A stretch of 64,000 bases of DNA from Wolfiporia cocos (lineage: Eukaryota > Basidiomycota > Agaricomycetes > Polyporales > Phaeolaceae), in contig JACCLO010000006.1 in assembly GCA_029448655.1 (NCBI GenBank), positions 682,001-746,000 on the forward strand, written 5' to 3'. Both the position numbers and the translations under genes were made by a program. Below the pieces are notes generated by a model. The model saw nothing but the letters and a program-made list of their open reading frames with translations, was not told the DNA's origin and made no database searches. Of the stretch, positions 63,291 to 64,000 are shown piece by piece (the first letter of the stretch is position 1; each line of letters begins with the position of its first letter).

Positions 63291-64000
63291 GAGACGCGTA
63301 GTGGGGGCGAGGGGAACCGAAAGGGTCCCGACTGTGGCGACGGTGTTGGAGGCGGGGGCCGAGGGTCCTGCTGAACTTGAGTCAGCCGTGACTTCTTCCC
63401 AGATCGTTCGGGCACGATACGTCTTGCCATCCGCGGGGGGTGCCGAGTACGGCTTCTTGCCAGAAGCCTGTCCCTTTCCACTACCCGAAGGAGCAGCCGT
63501 GGTCTTTCCAGACGCGGCAGCTGCATCCTTCGCCCTTTGTTGTTTGTACTGCTGAGCGGCAGGCACAAACGTTCCCGCGGCCTTGTCTGCCGCAAGCTTA
63601 GGACATTTGTTGAAGTAATGTCCCGACTGCTTGCAGTATGTGCAGACAGCGTTGGCTGTGTCGGCGGGGGATTTGGCGGGCGCCTTTCCCTTGTCCTTCT
63701 TTTTCTCCAACTTCTTCGCAGAAGCGGAGGATGTCTCCTTCTTTTCGGCAGGGGCCGAGTCCTTCTTGCCGGCCTTCTCGAAAATGGAGCCCTTGATCTT
63801 GTCTGGATAAGATGTTTGGTACATTTCCAGAGCAAAGTCGATGAGGGGCTCGATGTCGGTCGGGGCCTTGAAGAATGGGGTCTTGCCGAGGACGTTTAAG
63901 GTGTCCTTGACCTTTTCGGGGAGTGTTTTGGTGAACTCCCACACCAGGGTCTCGTTGGCGGTTTCGGAGAGACGACTGAGGGTGCGGAATCGTTTGCAGT
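63276..64000 (-). CDS. gag: Element C gag, C-terminal part (cut by window edge)
   Basis: Frame open from the window edge to the stop at 63276. It encodes the end of capsid (LVWEFTKTLPEKVKDTLNVL, FALEMYQTSYP), the Lys-rich linker and CCHC knuckle CTYCKQSGHYFNKC, and a Gly/Ser tail ending LAPTTRLEDVL, all very close to element B gag. No break is visible in this part. Confidence 0.88.
   Translation of the reverse strand, partial: CKRFRTLSRLSETANETLVWEFTKTLPEKVKDTLNVLGKTPFFKAPTDIEPLIDFALEMYQTSYPDKIKGSIFEKAGKKDSAPAEKKETSSASAKKLEKKKDKGKAPAKSPADTANAVCTYCKQSGHYFNKCPKLAADKAAGTFVPAAQQYKQQRAKDAAAASGKTTAAPSGSGKGQASGKKPYSAPPADGKTYRARTIWEEVTADSSSAGPSAPASNTVATVGTLSVPLAPTTRLEDVL

Larger units (their letters stand above)
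44308..64000 (-). mobile_element. Element C: B-family retrotransposon, broken by five insertions, 5' end outside window
   Basis: Minus orientation: 3' LTR 44308-45006, then pol and gag toward the right edge. Without insertions about 5.2 kb of internal sequence is in the window and is clearly B-like throughout. Insertions with TSD: 45196-46224 (GATAT), 46478-47568 (TCGTC), 49825-50913 (CCCAG), 51565-61535 (CATTC, element B), 61792-62349 (CAAAC). It also carries point lesions in RT (YLDN) and integrase (frameshift), so it is dead. Confidence 0.92.

Noticed and set aside
62321..63835. A long pol protein starting at 63835 in element C
   Set aside because: The first about 180 codons overlap gag in another frame with low-complexity Arg/Pro content; element B has a stop in that frame.
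1..64000. Tandem satellite or centromeric repeat array
   Set aside because: Repeated blocks are individually bounded LTRs with different TSDs and both orientations, not head-to-tail monomers.
1..64000. CRISPR array or bacterial operons
   Set aside because: No regularly spaced short repeats; coding content is eukaryotic retroelement, with spliceosomal introns in the transposase.
1..64000. Sequence-specific target site for LTR insertion
   Set aside because: The TSDs seen (TTAGT, CAAGC, CATTC, CCCAG, GATAT, AAAAG and others) share no consensus.

Overview
This window looks like repeat-rich, probably heterochromatic DNA of a basidiomycete fungus, most likely an Agaricomycete. That placement is an inference from three things: the Ty3/gypsy lineages present, an IS630/Tc1-type transposase split by introns of about 50 bp, and the lack of any bacterial gene organisation. 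I found no housekeeping gene, rRNA, tRNA or CRISPR array. Almost everything is LTR retrotransposon, stacked by insertion into earlier insertions. About thirty individual LTRs could be delimited base by base from their TG...(CA/TA) ends, and nearly all of those also show a 5-bp target-site duplication (TSD).

Layout. 1-4594: a stack of solo LTRs nested up to four deep. 4595-11050: a decayed Ty3/gypsy element (here 'D', minus strand) split by three solo LTRs. 11905-28713: an old LTR of family F7 holding an F1 LTR (12024-26024, TSD TTAGT), which itself holds a complete young element 'A' (12094-21500, minus, TSD CAAGC) and further nested LTRs. 28714-44307: mostly older LTR remnants, solo LTRs, a degraded Tc1/mariner-type transposase and a few unrecognised coding fragments. 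44308-64000: element 'C' (minus, running off the right edge), broken by four solo LTRs and by a complete young element of its own family, 'B' (51565-61535, plus, TSD CATTC).

A and B are intact and recent: A's 619-bp LTRs differ at one position that I can see, and B's 698-bp LTRs look identical. Both share an unusual plan: LTR, long structured leader, an extra ORF of 271-299 aa ('ORF0'), gag, then a pol of 1476-1511 aa encoding protease, RT, RNase H, integrase, chromodomain and a complete C-terminal dUTPase. Both have a 12-nt primer-binding site complementary to the transcript's own predicted 5' end, which lies 34 bp downstream of the TATA box. That is the signature of Tf1-type self-priming.

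The LTR families (F1 about 0.93-1.1 kb, F2 about 0.53-0.57 kb, F5 about 0.4 kb, F6 about 0.4-0.56 kb, F7 about 0.64 kb; my labels) are largely unrelated in sequence but share a common grammar: an upstream GCGCACAG/TTTAGGG element, a TATA box, a palindrome between TATA and start site with family-specific complementary arms, and a small hairpin at the LTR 3' end next to where the primer site would lie. The ORF0-gag-pol(dUTPase) element type and this cis-element grammar are the most interesting signals here. All comparisons were made by eye; no database search was run.
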